Counted from the first letter of the stretch, positions 47,433 through 59,232 are shown. The stretch is 64,000 nt of DNA from Geomonas azotofigens (GCF_018919395.1 NZ_JAHLME010000002.1:1023184-1087183), one strand, 5' to 3'. Notes: generated by a model from the letters alone, not told the origin. Made by a program: numbers and translations.

Positions 47433-49217
47433 TCAGCCAGCGACACTCAGCGGTTTGGTCACATCTTCGGAGACGGAGAAGCGCTTCACGTAGCCGGTGA
47501 AATCCTCACCCGGCATGGGGGGGGCGAAGTAGAACCCCTGCGCCTCGTCACAGCATCGGTCCACCAGGAAGTCGAGCTGCGCGTCGTTCTCGACCCCCTC
47601 GGCGATGACCTTGAGCTTCAGGCTGTGCGCCATGGAGATGATGGCCTCGGCGATGGCGGCGTCGTCGCTGTCGGAAACGAGTTCGGCGATGAAGGAGCGA
47701 TCGATCTTGATGGCGTCGATGGGGAAGTGTTTCAGGTAGTTGAGCGAGGAATAGCCGGTGCCGAAGTCGTCGATGCTGAGCCTTACCCCCATCCTCTTCA
47801 GCGCCTGCAGCGCGTGGATGTTCTTCTCGGCGCGCTCCATGATGACGCTCTCGGTGAACTCGAGCTCCAGGGAACTCGGGCCTACCCCGCTCTCCTCGAC
47901 CACCCGGGCCACGGTCTCCAGGAAGTCGGGCTGCCGGAACTGCCGCCCCGAAATGTTGACGGCGACCTTGAGCCCCGGGCAGATACGGTCCCACTCCACC
48001 GCATGCAGGCATGCCTCCCTCAGCACCAGGTCCCCCAGGTCGAAGATGAAACCGCACGACTCGGCGATGGGGATGAACTCGTCCGGCCCCACCAGGCCGA
48101 ACTCGGCGCTGTGCCAGCGCAAAAGCGCCTCGGCGCCGGTCAGCCGCAGGGTCTTCAGGTCCCACTGGGGTTGAAAGTAGAGGTAGAACTCGCCGCGCGC
48201 CAGTCCCTGGCGCATCCCGTTTTCCAGCGCCACGCGGCGCATGGTCACCTGGTTCATCTCCTGGGAGAAGAACTGGTAACTCGCCTTTCCCTCGCTCTTC
48301 GCCTGGTACAGCGCCGCGTCGGCGCAGCGCAGCAGGCTCTCCACGTCCCGGCCGTCATCGGGGTAGAGGGCGATGCCGATACTGGTGCTGCCGTAAAGCT
48401 CCTCCCCGTCGATCAGGAAGGGCTCCGCGAAGAGCGCCTGCAGCCTGGCGGCCGTCGCCGCCACCCCCTCCTCCCCCGGTCCCGGGTTGAACAGGATGAC
48501 GAACTCGTCCCCGCCAAGCCGCGCCAGGGTGTTCGCCTCGGAGAGGCAGCTCGCCAGCCGCGCCGCCACCTCCTGCAGAAACTTGTCGCCCGCCTCGTGC
48601 CCCTTGGAGCTGTTGAGGTCCTTGAAATTGTCCAGGTCGAGAAAGAGCAGGGCCAGCTCGCGCCGCTCGCGCTGCGCCAGGGCGAGGGCCTGGTGCAGGC
48701 GGTCCATGAGGAGGCTGCGGTTGGGGAGCTTCGTGACGCTGTCGTAGTAGGCGAGGGTCTCGAGCTGCTGCTCGCAAAGCTTGCGCTGGGTCATGTCCTC
48801 GCAGGCGGTCAACATGCCGAGGTAGGCCCCGCCGGCGTTTCTGATCGGCCGGGAGGTGAGCTGAACCGGAAAGATCTTGCCGTCCTTGCGCACGTTCAGG
48901 CACTCGCGCTTCCAAAGCCCAGCGGTCCCGGGGTCGATGCGCCTCCCCCTGGTTTTGACCTCGGGAGCCAGGATGCGGGCCGGCCGGCCGATCAGCTCGC
49001 CGCGGGCATAGCCGTGCATCTCCGCCTCCGCCTGGTTCACGTAGGCGATCCGGCCGTCCTTGTCGCTGATGGTTATTCCCGCGCCGAGGGGAAGGAAGTC
49101 GATGATTTCCTTCAGCATCGCCAGGCGCTCCTCGTCCTGCCCCAGCTGGTTCACCAACTGCGTCGAGCAGGAATCCAGCCGCAGGCTCTCTGGTGGGTCG
49201 TTGGCCGCATCGTGCAT
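47433..49217 (-). CDS. PAS-GGDEF-EAL protein, cyclic-dinucleotide turnover
   Basis: The 594-residue protein lacks clear membrane spans. A PAS domain (about 35-150) is followed by a GGDEF domain with LARLGGDEFVIL and a substrate-pocket sequence DLNSSKGHEAGD; the residue corresponding to PleD Asp344 is Glu. No RXXD inhibitory site is found five residues before GGDEF. The EAL domain has EALLRW, NISGRQF, ELEFTES, IDDFGTGYSS, KIDRSF and AEGVE, so its catalytic residues are complete. It may both make and break a cyclic dinucleotide. A GEMM-I riboswitch lies 180 bases upstream on the same strand. Confidence 0.92.
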   Translation of the reverse strand: MHDAANDPPESLRLDSCSTQLVNQLGQDEERLAMLKEIIDFLPLGAGITISDKDGRIAYVNQAEAEMHGYARGELIGRPARILAPEVKTRGRRIDPGTAGLWKRECLNVRKDGKIFPVQLTSRPIRNAGGAYLGMLTACEDMTQRKLCEQQLETLAYYDSVTKLPNRSLLMDRLHQALALAQRERRELALLFLDLDNFKDLNSSKGHEAGDKFLQEVAARLASCLSEANTLARLGGDEFVILFNPGPGEEGVAATAARLQALFAEPFLIDGEELYGSTSIGIALYPDDGRDVESLLRCADAALYQAKSEGKASYQFFSQEMNQVTMRRVALENGMRQGLARGEFYLYFQPQWDLKTLRLTGAEALLRWHSAEFGLVGPDEFIPIAESCGFIFDLGDLVLREACLHAVEWDRICPGLKVAVNISGRQFRQPDFLETVARVVEESGVGPSSLELEFTESVIMERAEKNIHALQALKRMGVRLSIDDFGTGYSSLNYLKHFPIDAIKIDRSFIAELVSDSDDAAIAEAIISMAHSLKLKVIAEGVENDAQLDFLVDRCCDEAQGFYFAPPMPGEDFTGYVKRFSVSEDVTKPLSVAG

Positions 49218-49358
49218 GAGGGTCTCTCCTGCCGCCGGCCCGTTACGGCCTCGGCATGAATGTGGTGTGCGGAATGTGGCGATGGAGAGGGGTGGCCCGG
49301 CCTCGCCGCCACGGCGGTGGAGGGTCCAAGCTTGAGGGGGAAATCATTAGAAGCGGGC

Positions 49359-49417
49359 AAAAAAAAACGGGTTGCCGGTATCTTAGCTGGATCTAGTGCT
49401 AGATATTTCGGCAACCC
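49359..49417 (-). terminator. Riboswitch-controlled terminator
   Basis: On the minus strand GGGTTGCCG (49417-49409) and CGGCAACCC (49377-49369) are perfectly complementary; nine T follow. The 5' strand of the stem is the last conserved part of the GEMM aptamer, so the terminator and the bound aptamer cannot form together. Ligand would therefore switch the gene on. Confidence 0.85.
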
Positions 49418-49487
49418 GGCTGTCTCAGGGAGACCCTTGGGCTTTCCGTCCCACCCTCGCGGATGGTTTAGTATTATCGTTTATCTT
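49401..49487 (-). promoter_or_regulatory. GEMM-I riboswitch aptamer (predicted GEMM-Ib, cGAMP type)
   Basis: Read on the minus strand, the conserved blocks of the GEMM-I aptamer are present in order: ACGATAATACTAAACC, a stem capped by a GCGA tetraloop (CCATCC GCGA GGGTGG), GGGACGGAAAGCC, a second stem, and AGCCGGGTTGCCGAAAT. AGATA and TATCT pair as P1. Compared with the Vibrio Vc2 c-di-GMP aptamer, the base aligned with G20 is A, as in the Geobacter GEMM-Ib class that prefers 3',3'-cGAMP. The gene controlled is the PAS-GGDEF-EAL gene. Confidence 0.88.
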
Positions 49488-49664
49488 TTTTCCGGTGCTG
49501 TCCGTCATGGCGCGCTTGAAGCCTGGCCCGCTCGCCCCGATTGTCTCCGGCAGTCATACCGCCCTTGCCATCGCGTAGAAGGTTTAACCAGATGGGGAGG
49601 GAAATGTCAAATGAAATTAAGCTCATCTCCCCCCCCGCGCCGGCACGGACAACCTCCCGCCGGG
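49488..49664. other. Promoter side of the riboswitch
   Basis: This stretch lies between the aptamer and the end of the PAS kinase gene. It must hold the promoter for the riboswitch transcript, but no strong -10/-35 pair was found. No gene is supported. Confidence 0.4.
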
Positions 49665-51677
<2,013 letters not shown>

Positions 51678-51726
51678 GGGCTACTCCTGGAAACGTTTGC
51701 GCTCTTGCTGACGACCGGCGCTCCGG

Positions 51727-52218
51727 TCAATGGCCCTCGGCCAGTTCCTTCAGGATCTTCTTGGCGTCGCGGTTCCCCTGGGCGGCGGCGCGCCGGAACC
51801 AGACCTCCGCTTTCTCCTGATCGGGTGCGGCCACGGCGAGCCCCTGCAGATACATCATGCCCAGATCGTACTGCGCGCTGTCGTATCCCGCATCGGCCGC
51901 CAGTTGCAGCAGCCCGAAGGCCTTTTTGAAATCCTGGGGCACCACTTCCCCGCGTATGTAGGCAAAAGCCAGGTTCCACTGCCCCGGGGCATACCCCTGG
52001 TTCGCCGACTTCTCGTACCACGTGAGCCCTTCCTTTTTATCCAGGGGGACTCCCACCCCTGAGGAGAGCATCACCCCCAGCTTCATCTGCGCCTCGGGGT
52101 TACCCTGCTCCGCCAGTTTCCGGATCGTCTTGAAATCGGTGCCGTCATACCCGTGTCCCTGCGCCGCGCCGACAACAACCATCATGAAAATCCACAACAC
52201 CACCTGCCTCAGTTTCAT
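51727..52218 (-). CDS. Secreted Sel1-repeat (TPR-like) protein
   Basis: The 163-residue protein has a signal peptide (about 1-22, ending AQGHG) and three or four Sel1 repeats (AEQGNPEAQMKLGVML, ANQGYAPGQWNLAFAY, ADAGYDSAQYDLGMMY, AAQGNRDAKKILKEL). Such repeats bind proteins. It is the first gene of a two-gene operon with the PAS kinase, so it may act as a periplasmic partner. Confidence 0.88.
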   Translation of the reverse strand: MKLRQVVLWIFMMVVVGAAQGHGYDGTDFKTIRKLAEQGNPEAQMKLGVMLSSGVGVPLDKKEGLTWYEKSANQGYAPGQWNLAFAYIRGEVVPQDFKKAFGLLQLAADAGYDSAQYDLGMMYLQGLAVAAPDQEKAEVWFRRAAAQGNRDAKKILKELAEGH

Positions 52219-52926
52219 GGCACCACCTTTCGGAAGGGAATTGTCTTACGCCTATGCATATTACTTGCCAGATCCTGCCATTGCGGTGCGGACACCCCCC
52301 CGGAGGGGGTGCCGCCGGGGCAAGGGAGGGACGGCTTTGACCGCAGGGGAGGCTCGGCACGCATCCTGCTAGTGTTATCCCCGCCCTTGGCGCATTCGCC
52401 GGTGTGAAATGAGGAAACCGATCCTCTCCGACGCACAGAACCGCGCCGGCAGCGCTATAACACCAGAGAACTTGGTGATTTGCCCCACCAAAGCGGGTGA
52501 AGGGCCAGTGCCGCCAAGAACAGGCGCACCGAGCCATGCGTCGGACTTCGAGACGACCGGCTGCTGGAAAAGCCCCACCCGTTTGGGTCATATCGCGCAG
52601 CGGCGAGAAAATGGTGGGGGATGGCGCAAAGTTCCGCACGGAGCGCCGCCACAGTCGAAACCGTGGGGCAAATGCCGCAAAAGTGGGTGATATCCCCCAC
52701 GAGCCCGGCTCGAAAAGCCCCACCGGAGCTGAAAGGGTGACCGAGCCGTCGTCCGCGGCGGTAGCTTTATATGCAAAAAAAACAATACACAAATTATTAA
52801 ATAGATGATAAAGTTCAGCCGCCTGCTGACCGGCACGGGTGGGCCCCCCTCACTCGGCCGGCACCGGTCTCACCCCATCGAGAATCTGCGGACTCTCCGC
52901 AGCAGGTCCAGGAAGGAACGTTCACC
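52219..52926. repeat. Long intergenic region with repeated palindromic motifs
   Basis: No gene is supported in these 708 bases between divergent transcription units. A near-palindrome GTGGGTGATATCCCCCAC is at 52683-52700, with related half-sites GGTGATTTGCCCC at 52474 and GTGGGGCAAATGCC at 52663. A direct repeat GCTGGAAAAGCCCCACC (52563) / GCTCGAAAAGCCCCACC (52709) brackets the block. A 33-base piece (52618-52652) recurs at 55647-55680. The last 170 bases are AT-rich and should include the promoter for the regulator gene. Confidence 0.65.
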
Positions 52927-54423
<1,497 letters not shown>

Positions 54424-54496
54424 CCCGACCGGCGCGCGGAGCACGGTTTGGGCGTCGCCCTGGCGGTGCCTGAACCCGCGGCGAAAAAGCAAGGGG

Positions 54497-54536
54497 CAAA
54501 AAAAGGCCCGGAGGGATCATCCCTCCGGGCCTTCTC
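54497..54536. terminator. Bidirectional terminator between regulator and ppiC genes
   Basis: AAGGCCCGGAGGGAT and ATCCCTCCGGGCCTT pair perfectly over about 14 bases. A run of seven A precedes it on the plus strand (T on the minus strand), so it fits the minus-strand gene best and may serve both. Confidence 0.85.
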
Positions 54537-54554
54537 GCGTCATGGCGCCCGCGG

Positions 54555-55523
54555 CTAGACCTTCTCGATTTTCGCCTTGTGGCGCAGCTCGGTCAGAAAG
54601 GCAGCCACCGCCTTGCGGGTCTGCTCCATCTTCAGGTACTGCACGATCTGGAACTTGACGTCCTCGAAGCTGTCCGTGGAGGGGGCGATCCGCTCCTGCA
54701 GCTTGATGATGTGGTAACCGAACTCCGTCTCCACCACCTTGCTGATCTCCCCGTTTTTCAGCGCGAAGGCCGCCTTCTCGAAGGGAGGGGTCATCTGTCC
54801 CTTGCCGAAGATGCCCAGCTCCCCCCCCTTGGTGCGGCTGGGGCAGGTCGACTCCGCCTTGGCGACCGCTGCGAAATCCTCGCCGCCGCGCACCCGCTTC
54901 AGCAGAGCTTCCGCCTTCTCGCGCGCCTTTTTCTTCTCCTCGGCGCTCCCCTTTTGGTCCACGCTCACGAGGATGTGGCTCGCCTTGATGCGCTCACCCT
55001 TTTGGAACAGTTTCGCCTTGTTGTCGTCGTAGAATTTCCTCGCCTCGGCGTCCGAGCAGGTGGCCTTGGCCGAGAACTGCTTGTCGACGAAGTGGTTGAC
55101 CACGATCTCCTTGCGCATCGACTCGCGCACCTCCGCCTCGGTCATCCCGGCCGCCTTCAGCGCCTTTTCGTACTCCTCCTTGGTGGGGAAGGCGGCGCGG
55201 TTCTTCTGGTATTGCTGGTCGACCAGCTGATCCAGGTTCTTTATCTCCAGCTTCTTTCCCTCCTGGTACAGAAGCTCCGCCGAGGTGAGCTGCTCCAGGG
55301 CGGCGTCGGTTGCCTTTTTCAACTGTTCCGGCGGCAGGGTCTGGTTGACCCGGTTTTGCGCCAGGAGGGTCTTCACGGCACGGTCCAACTCCGGCTTGGT
55401 GATGGTGGTCCCGTTCACCTTGGCAACGGGGGCGCCGCTGGGCCCCTTCTCGGAGCACCCTGGCAGTACGCACAGGGAGAGGGCGGCTACTGCCGCCGGA
55501 ATCAAATTCTTCAACGCGAGCAT
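54555..55523 (-). CDS. PpiC/SurA-like peptidyl-prolyl isomerase lipoprotein
   Basis: The 322-residue protein has a lipoprotein signal with lipobox LPGC (Cys23), a SurA-N-like helical chaperone region (about 30-180), and a parvulin domain (about 185-285) with ASHILVSV, GGELGIFGKGQM and TEFGYHIIKL. It should help fold exported proteins such as multiheme cytochromes or porins. I chose ATG 55523, with AAAGGAG upstream. Confidence 0.9.
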   Translation of the reverse strand: MLALKNLIPAAVAALSLCVLPGCSEKGPSGAPVAKVNGTTITKPELDRAVKTLLAQNRVNQTLPPEQLKKATDAALEQLTSAELLYQEGKKLEIKNLDQLVDQQYQKNRAAFPTKEEYEKALKAAGMTEAEVRESMRKEIVVNHFVDKQFSAKATCSDAEARKFYDDNKAKLFQKGERIKASHILVSVDQKGSAEEKKKAREKAEALLKRVRGGEDFAAVAKAESTCPSRTKGGELGIFGKGQMTPPFEKAAFALKNGEISKVVETEFGYHIIKLQERIAPSTDSFEDVKFQIVQYLKMEQTRKAVAAFLTELRHKAKIEKV

Positions 55524-55857
55524 GGAAATCTCCTTTATTGAAATGTAGGGTTGCAACGTTCTGTAACAGCAAGAGGCGTACCCAGCTGTGGGGTGCCTCC
55601 CCCCTTTGCACCCCGCCATGGCACCCTTCCAGGAAGTGTCTGGTAATGGCGCGAAGTTACGTACCTTTCGCCGCCACCGGGCCCGGGAGGGGAACCATGA
55701 GCCTGTAGCGGCGGGAGGCGCCCCGGGAGGAGGTGGGGCATATCACCCACCCCCCTGGGGAAACCGTGGCACTGCCGTCTCGTCGACTTGGTCCACCGCG
55801 AGCACGGAAAAGGCCGCACCTCGCGGTGCGGCCTCGATCCTGCCTGCCGCCTCTCCC
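55524..55857. repeat. Intergenic copy of the palindromic repeat family
   Basis: GTGGGGCATATCACCCAC at 55733-55750 is a near copy of the palindrome at 52683-52700, and TAATGGCGCGAAGTTACG with its following TTCGCCGCCACC (55647-55680) matches 52618-52652. No gene is supported. Confidence 0.65.
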
Positions 55858-56217
55858 CTAGCGACCCGCGCCGTCCGCGCCGCCGGTCCCGCCGGAACCG
55901 GTCCCCATGGTGCCGCTTGGCCCCCCAAGGGCCGGGGTGCCGTAATTAGGCTCAATGCCGGAAGCTCCCGTCCCCGTGCTTTTTCTGGTATGCTTCCTGG
56001 TCTTCTTGGAGCTTTTTTTCCTTTTTTTCTTGGTCTTCTTGGTCTTGGATTTGGCCGTCTCGGCCCCCCCCTGGTCACTCTGGGTGCCGGTCGACATACC
56101 GGTCCCCGGGCCGGCAGACGTTCCGGTATCGGTTCCGGTCGTGTCTGCCGCCCAGACCATGCCGGCGAAGGAAACGGCTACCAGTGCGGTAACGATGGTG
56201 GACAACACTCTTTTCAT
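55858..56217 (-). CDS. Small secreted Lys-rich, Gly/Thr-rich protein
   Basis: The 119-residue protein has a signal peptide (about 1-23, ending VWAAD), a Thr/Gly-rich linker (TGTDTGTSAGPGTG), a strongly basic middle (KTKKTKKKRKKSSKKTRK), and a Gly/Thr-rich tail. It looks intrinsically disordered. It could bind nucleic acid or polyanions outside the cytoplasm. No family is known to me. It has a normal start after GGAGGCTGACT. Confidence 0.65.
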   Translation of the reverse strand: MKRVLSTIVTALVAVSFAGMVWAADTTGTDTGTSAGPGTGMSTGTQSDQGGAETAKSKTKKTKKKRKKSSKKTRKHTRKSTGTGASGIEPNYGTPALGGPSGTMGTGSGGTGGADGAGR

Positions 56218-56335
56218 AGTCAGCCTCCCGAGTTTGATTTACGACCGACACACTATAGCACATGATTAATTTTTACCAATTTCATGCCCATTTTTTCTTC
56301 TGCCGTACGCTCCTGCGCTTTTTCCCTCTGATCGC

Positions 56336-56364
56336 TTGACAGAGTACACCGATACAGTTATAAA
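56336..56364 (+). promoter_or_regulatory. Near-consensus sigma-70 promoter
   Basis: TTGACA (56336-56341) is a perfect -35 and TATAAA (56359-56364) is a five-of-six -10, with 17 bases between them. It lies 38 bases before the small 54-aa gene. It is the strongest promoter match in the window. Confidence 0.82.
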
Positions 56365-56401
56365 ATTTTAATCATTATCACGACAAAGGGAGAGCGACGC
56401 G

Positions 56402-56566
56402 TTGAAAAAGATGAAACCGTTCGATTTGGCACATGAGCAATACCAGCTGTTGATGGCGAAATTCCAGACCACCAAAGACCTGCGGGAAAAGAACATCCTC
56501 TTTAGAAGGCTCACCAACCTCCTCGCAGTCATGGAATTCCTGATCTCCATTCACAAGCCACACTGA
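56402..56566 (+). CDS. Small protein of unknown function (54 aa)
   Basis: The frame starts at TTG 56402 with AAAGGGAGAG seven bases upstream (an ATG at 56411 is an alternative) and ends in TGA at 56564-56566. The product (KKMKPFDLAHEQYQLL, AKFQTTKDLREKNILF, RRLTNLLAVMEFLISI) is amphipathic and helical without a signal peptide or membrane span. A strong promoter precedes it. It is too short for usual gene finders. No family is known. Confidence 0.65.
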   Translation: MKKMKPFDLAHEQYQLLMAKFQTTKDLREKNILFRRLTNLLAVMEFLISIHKPH

Positions 56567-56652
56567 CCACTTCTTCATCGAAGCGTTGCCTGAGCCCCCG
56601 CAGACCTGTGCCTTCGGGGGCGCTTAGCGTCTTCAGCTTTTGCACCAGCCCT

Positions 56653-56681
56653 GTCACATTGAAGGGAGATGATGCTATAAT
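56653..56681 (+). promoter_or_regulatory. Promoter of the CHAD gene
   Basis: A consensus -10 TATAAT (56676-56681) and a -35-like GTCACA (56653-56658) have a 17-base spacer, 24 bases before the CHAD protein start. Confidence 0.55.
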
Positions 56682-56704
56682 ACTGCCAGTCTCGGTGAAG
56701 GCTT

Positions 56705-57625
56705 ATGAGTGATCCCGCCTACCCTACTCCAGTCCCGCAACTCCAGCCGACACGCCTGTGGCATGCCGCCTCGCACCTGCTCGCCGCGCTAGGCGACGAA
56801 TTCTTCTCCCACTGGCGCGGAGCGGTCCGCGATCTCGACCCGGACGAGGTGCACGACCTGCGGGTCGCCTCGCGCCGCCTGCGCGAGGGGCTCGCCCTCT
56901 TCGCCCCGGTTCTCCCGGGGAAGCGGGTGGCGCGACTGTCACGCCGGGTGAAAAAACTCACCTCCTTATTGGGGGAGCTGCGCAACCTCGACGAGGCGCT
57001 GCTGTTCTTCTCCGGCCTCGACACCGAAGAAAACCGCGACTGCGGCGCTACGGCGCGGGAACTCGTGCGATCGCTGACACAGGAACGGGAGGGAACCCAA
57101 GAGGGGCTGGCCGCGGCGCTGGCGCGATTTCCCGCGCGTAAACTCAGGCGGGACCTGGTCCGCCTGGAGCGGCCCAACCCTTTCGCCCAGCGTGAACTGG
57201 ATCCCTTCGGCGAGGTCGGAGTTTTTGCGGAACGGGCTCTGGACGAGCGTGCCGGGCAGGTCGAGGAACTTTTCCCGGCCGCCCTGCACGAGGAGGACAC
57301 GGTGGCACAGCACCGGCTGCGCATCGCGTTCAAGAAGCTGCGCTACCGGCTGGAGATACTGGCACCGCTGCTGGAGGATGAGGGAGAGGAGGCGCGCCGG
57401 CTGCTCAAGCGCTACCAGGACCTCCTGGGACGGCTGCACGATCTGGACGTCTTCGCCGCGATGGTGGAGGAGCGCGTGGCGCAAGGGACTGAGCGGGAAG
57501 GGTTGCTGCGGGTGCTCGCGGCGCGCCGGGCGGGGCTCTTCGCGCAGTTCGCGCGGACGCACCGGGATGAGCCGCTCACACCCCTGACGAGGCGGGTCAG
57601 CGCGGCGTCTCAGCCTCGCCACTGA
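56705..57625 (+). CDS. CHAD domain protein
   Basis: The 306-residue protein is made up of a CHAD domain, a helical bundle with conserved His and Arg/Lys that binds inorganic polyphosphate. The first motif is EVHDLRVASRRLREGLALF (about 51-69), and the second half has HRLRIAFKKLRYRLEIL (about 205-221). There is no CYTH domain, so it is the CHAD-only type. It may tie polyphosphate granules to other components. Its 3' end overlaps the convergent M28 peptidase gene by 29 bases. Confidence 0.9.
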   Translation: MSDPAYPTPVPQLQPTRLWHAASHLLAALGDEFFSHWRGAVRDLDPDEVHDLRVASRRLREGLALFAPVLPGKRVARLSRRVKKLTSLLGELRNLDEALLFFSGLDTEENRDCGATARELVRSLTQEREGTQEGLAAALARFPARKLRRDLVRLERPNPFAQRELDPFGEVGVFAERALDERAGQVEELFPAALHEEDTVAQHRLRIAFKKLRYRLEILAPLLEDEGEEARRLLKRYQDLLGRLHDLDVFAAMVEERVAQGTEREGLLRVLAARRAGLFAQFARTHRDEPLTPLTRRVSAASQPRH

Positions 57626-58508
57626 CCAGGCCGAGCAGGAACCCGGCCGCGGCCTGGCAGACCCGGACGGCGAAGCCGAGGTTCAAGGTCTCGAAGGTAT
57701 CGCTAACCTCGTGGTAGTGAGGATTGCGGAAGTTGGTGGTGTCGGTCAGCATGATGGCCGGGTAGCCGGCATCCCAGAAGGGGGCATGGTCCGATCGCCG
57801 GGTATCCGGTACCACCTCGCCATTGCCTGGCACCACCAGGGGAACCACGGGGAGAGGGATGCCAAAGTCCTGCACCACCAGCACGAACCGCCCCACCACC
57901 CCTCGTGAAAATTCGTTCCCGATCACCGCGAGGAAATCTCCGGTTTGCGGCACCTCGAACGGCAGTCCGGCAGGCACACTCTGGCGTATCGACGCCCCGG
58001 CATAGGCTACCGACTCGAGCACCAGCACGGCCTCGATATCCCACTCCTGTTGCACTGCGAACCTGGCAAGGGCCCGGCTGCCACGCAGGCCCGTCCCCCG
58101 AACCCCCTCTTCTGAGTTTTCCTCAAGGTTCACCCCCACGAAATGAAGCGTCAGTTCCGGATGCCACTCCTTGCAAATGGTCGCCAGTTCCAGCAGCAGC
58201 GCGACGCCACTCGCGTTGTCGTCCGCGCCGGGCGAGACGGAGACCGTGTCGTAGTGGGCGATCACCAGGACTCTCTTCTCCGGCTGCCGGGTCCCGAGCC
58301 TGGTGGCGACGACGTTGTGGTACTCGCTGCCGCCGTCGATGAAAGGATGCAGATCGACGGCGTAGCCCAACTCGCGCAGGGTGTCATCGACGTAGGAGCA
58401 TGCCCGCCGCAGGGCGTCCGCCCCCGTCACCGGATGCCTGACCCCCTCGAGGTTCTTCACATGGGCTTCGATCCGTTCCCTGGAAACAGCCGCGGTCACG
58501 GCGCTCAT
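57597..58508 (-). CDS. M28 family zinc metallopeptidase
   Basis: The 303-residue protein is a zinc aminopeptidase of the M28 family. Metal ligands appear in order: AHYDT, GADDNASG, LEENSEEG and the C-terminal PHYHEVSDTFETLN. No signal peptide is apparent, so it may be cytoplasmic. It follows the DUF4124 gene with a four-base overlap (ATGA), so the two are co-translated. Confidence 0.88.
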   Translation of the reverse strand: MSAVTAAVSRERIEAHVKNLEGVRHPVTGADALRRACSYVDDTLRELGYAVDLHPFIDGGSEYHNVVATRLGTRQPEKRVLVIAHYDTVSVSPGADDNASGVALLLELATICKEWHPELTLHFVGVNLEENSEEGVRGTGLRGSRALARFAVQQEWDIEAVLVLESVAYAGASIRQSVPAGLPFEVPQTGDFLAVIGNEFSRGVVGRFVLVVQDFGIPLPVVPLVVPGNGEVVPDTRRSDHAPFWDAGYPAIMLTDTTNFRNPHYHEVSDTFETLNLGFAVRVCQAAAGFLLGLVSGEAETPR

Positions 58509-59095
58509 TTCAGCCCCTCGAGTTCCCGCTCCAGCTGCTGCGCCCGCGCGTTGTCCTCGCGCACCTCGACCAGCTTCTTATAGTACGCGGCCCGCGCGGC
58601 ACCCGCCGTCGAGAAGACGCGGTCCTTGCTGACATAGGGGTTCCGCGCGTCGTTGGCCTTCCCTTCGGCCAATAGCTTCTGATATTCCTTGGCCTCTTCC
58701 AAGCTCGGCGCGCGCCCCTTCAGCACCATCCACTTGTGGTGTAGCTTCTGCAGTTCCTTCTTCTTCCCCTCCAGCCCGCTCCGGATCTGCGTGAGCTCGG
58801 CGGTCAGGCGGGCCCGCCGCTTGCTCTTGGTATCGGCCGCAGCCGCGTCTTCGGCTTGCTGCGCCGCCGGGGGCACCGTTGGCTCAATCCGCCTGGGTTC
58901 CGTCGCCGCGGGCTGTTTCGCCGCGCTCGCCGGATCGACCTCCTGGGCCCGCTTCAGGTACTTGTCCGGAATCCGTTCCGAGTCGTCGGTGAAATGAACG
59001 GTCCCGGCGTCGTCGCGCCACTGGTAGGTACCGGCGTTGCCCAGCGCGGGCGCGGCCAGGAGAAAAGCAGTGGCAAGCATGGTGGTTCGTCGCAT
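58505..59095 (-). CDS. DUF4124-domain secreted protein
   Basis: The 196-residue protein has a signal peptide (about 1-22, ending ALGNAG), then the DUF4124 segment TYQWRDDAGTVHFTDDSERIP (split: TYQWRDDAGTVHFTD, DSERIP). A coiled-coil region follows from about residue 90. DUF4124 is found in many exported proteobacterial proteins of unknown function. I chose ATG 59095, with GGAGGG upstream. It is the first gene of the pair with the M28 peptidase. Confidence 0.88.
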   Translation of the reverse strand: MRRTTMLATAFLLAAPALGNAGTYQWRDDAGTVHFTDDSERIPDKYLKRAQEVDPASAAKQPAATEPRRIEPTVPPAAQQAEDAAAADTKSKRRARLTAELTQIRSGLEGKKKELQKLHHKWMVLKGRAPSLEEAKEYQKLLAEGKANDARNPYVSKDRVFSTAGAARAAYYKKLVEVREDNARAQQLERELEGLK

Positions 59096-59232
59096 GTACC
59101 CTCCGGGGAGACAAGTTGGTGCGGTCAAGGGTGAAGATAATATTCATATGGCCGCGTTTGTCAATTTTCTTTTGCGGCCTCTCATGTTCTCCGTCTCCCC
59201 GCGCCGCAAAACCGCGAGGCGAGCCGGGAATG

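Noticed and set aside
52145..52792. 215-codon minus-strand ORF in the long intergenic region
   Set aside because: It covers repeat DNA, has no family or ribosome site and overlaps the Sel1 gene.
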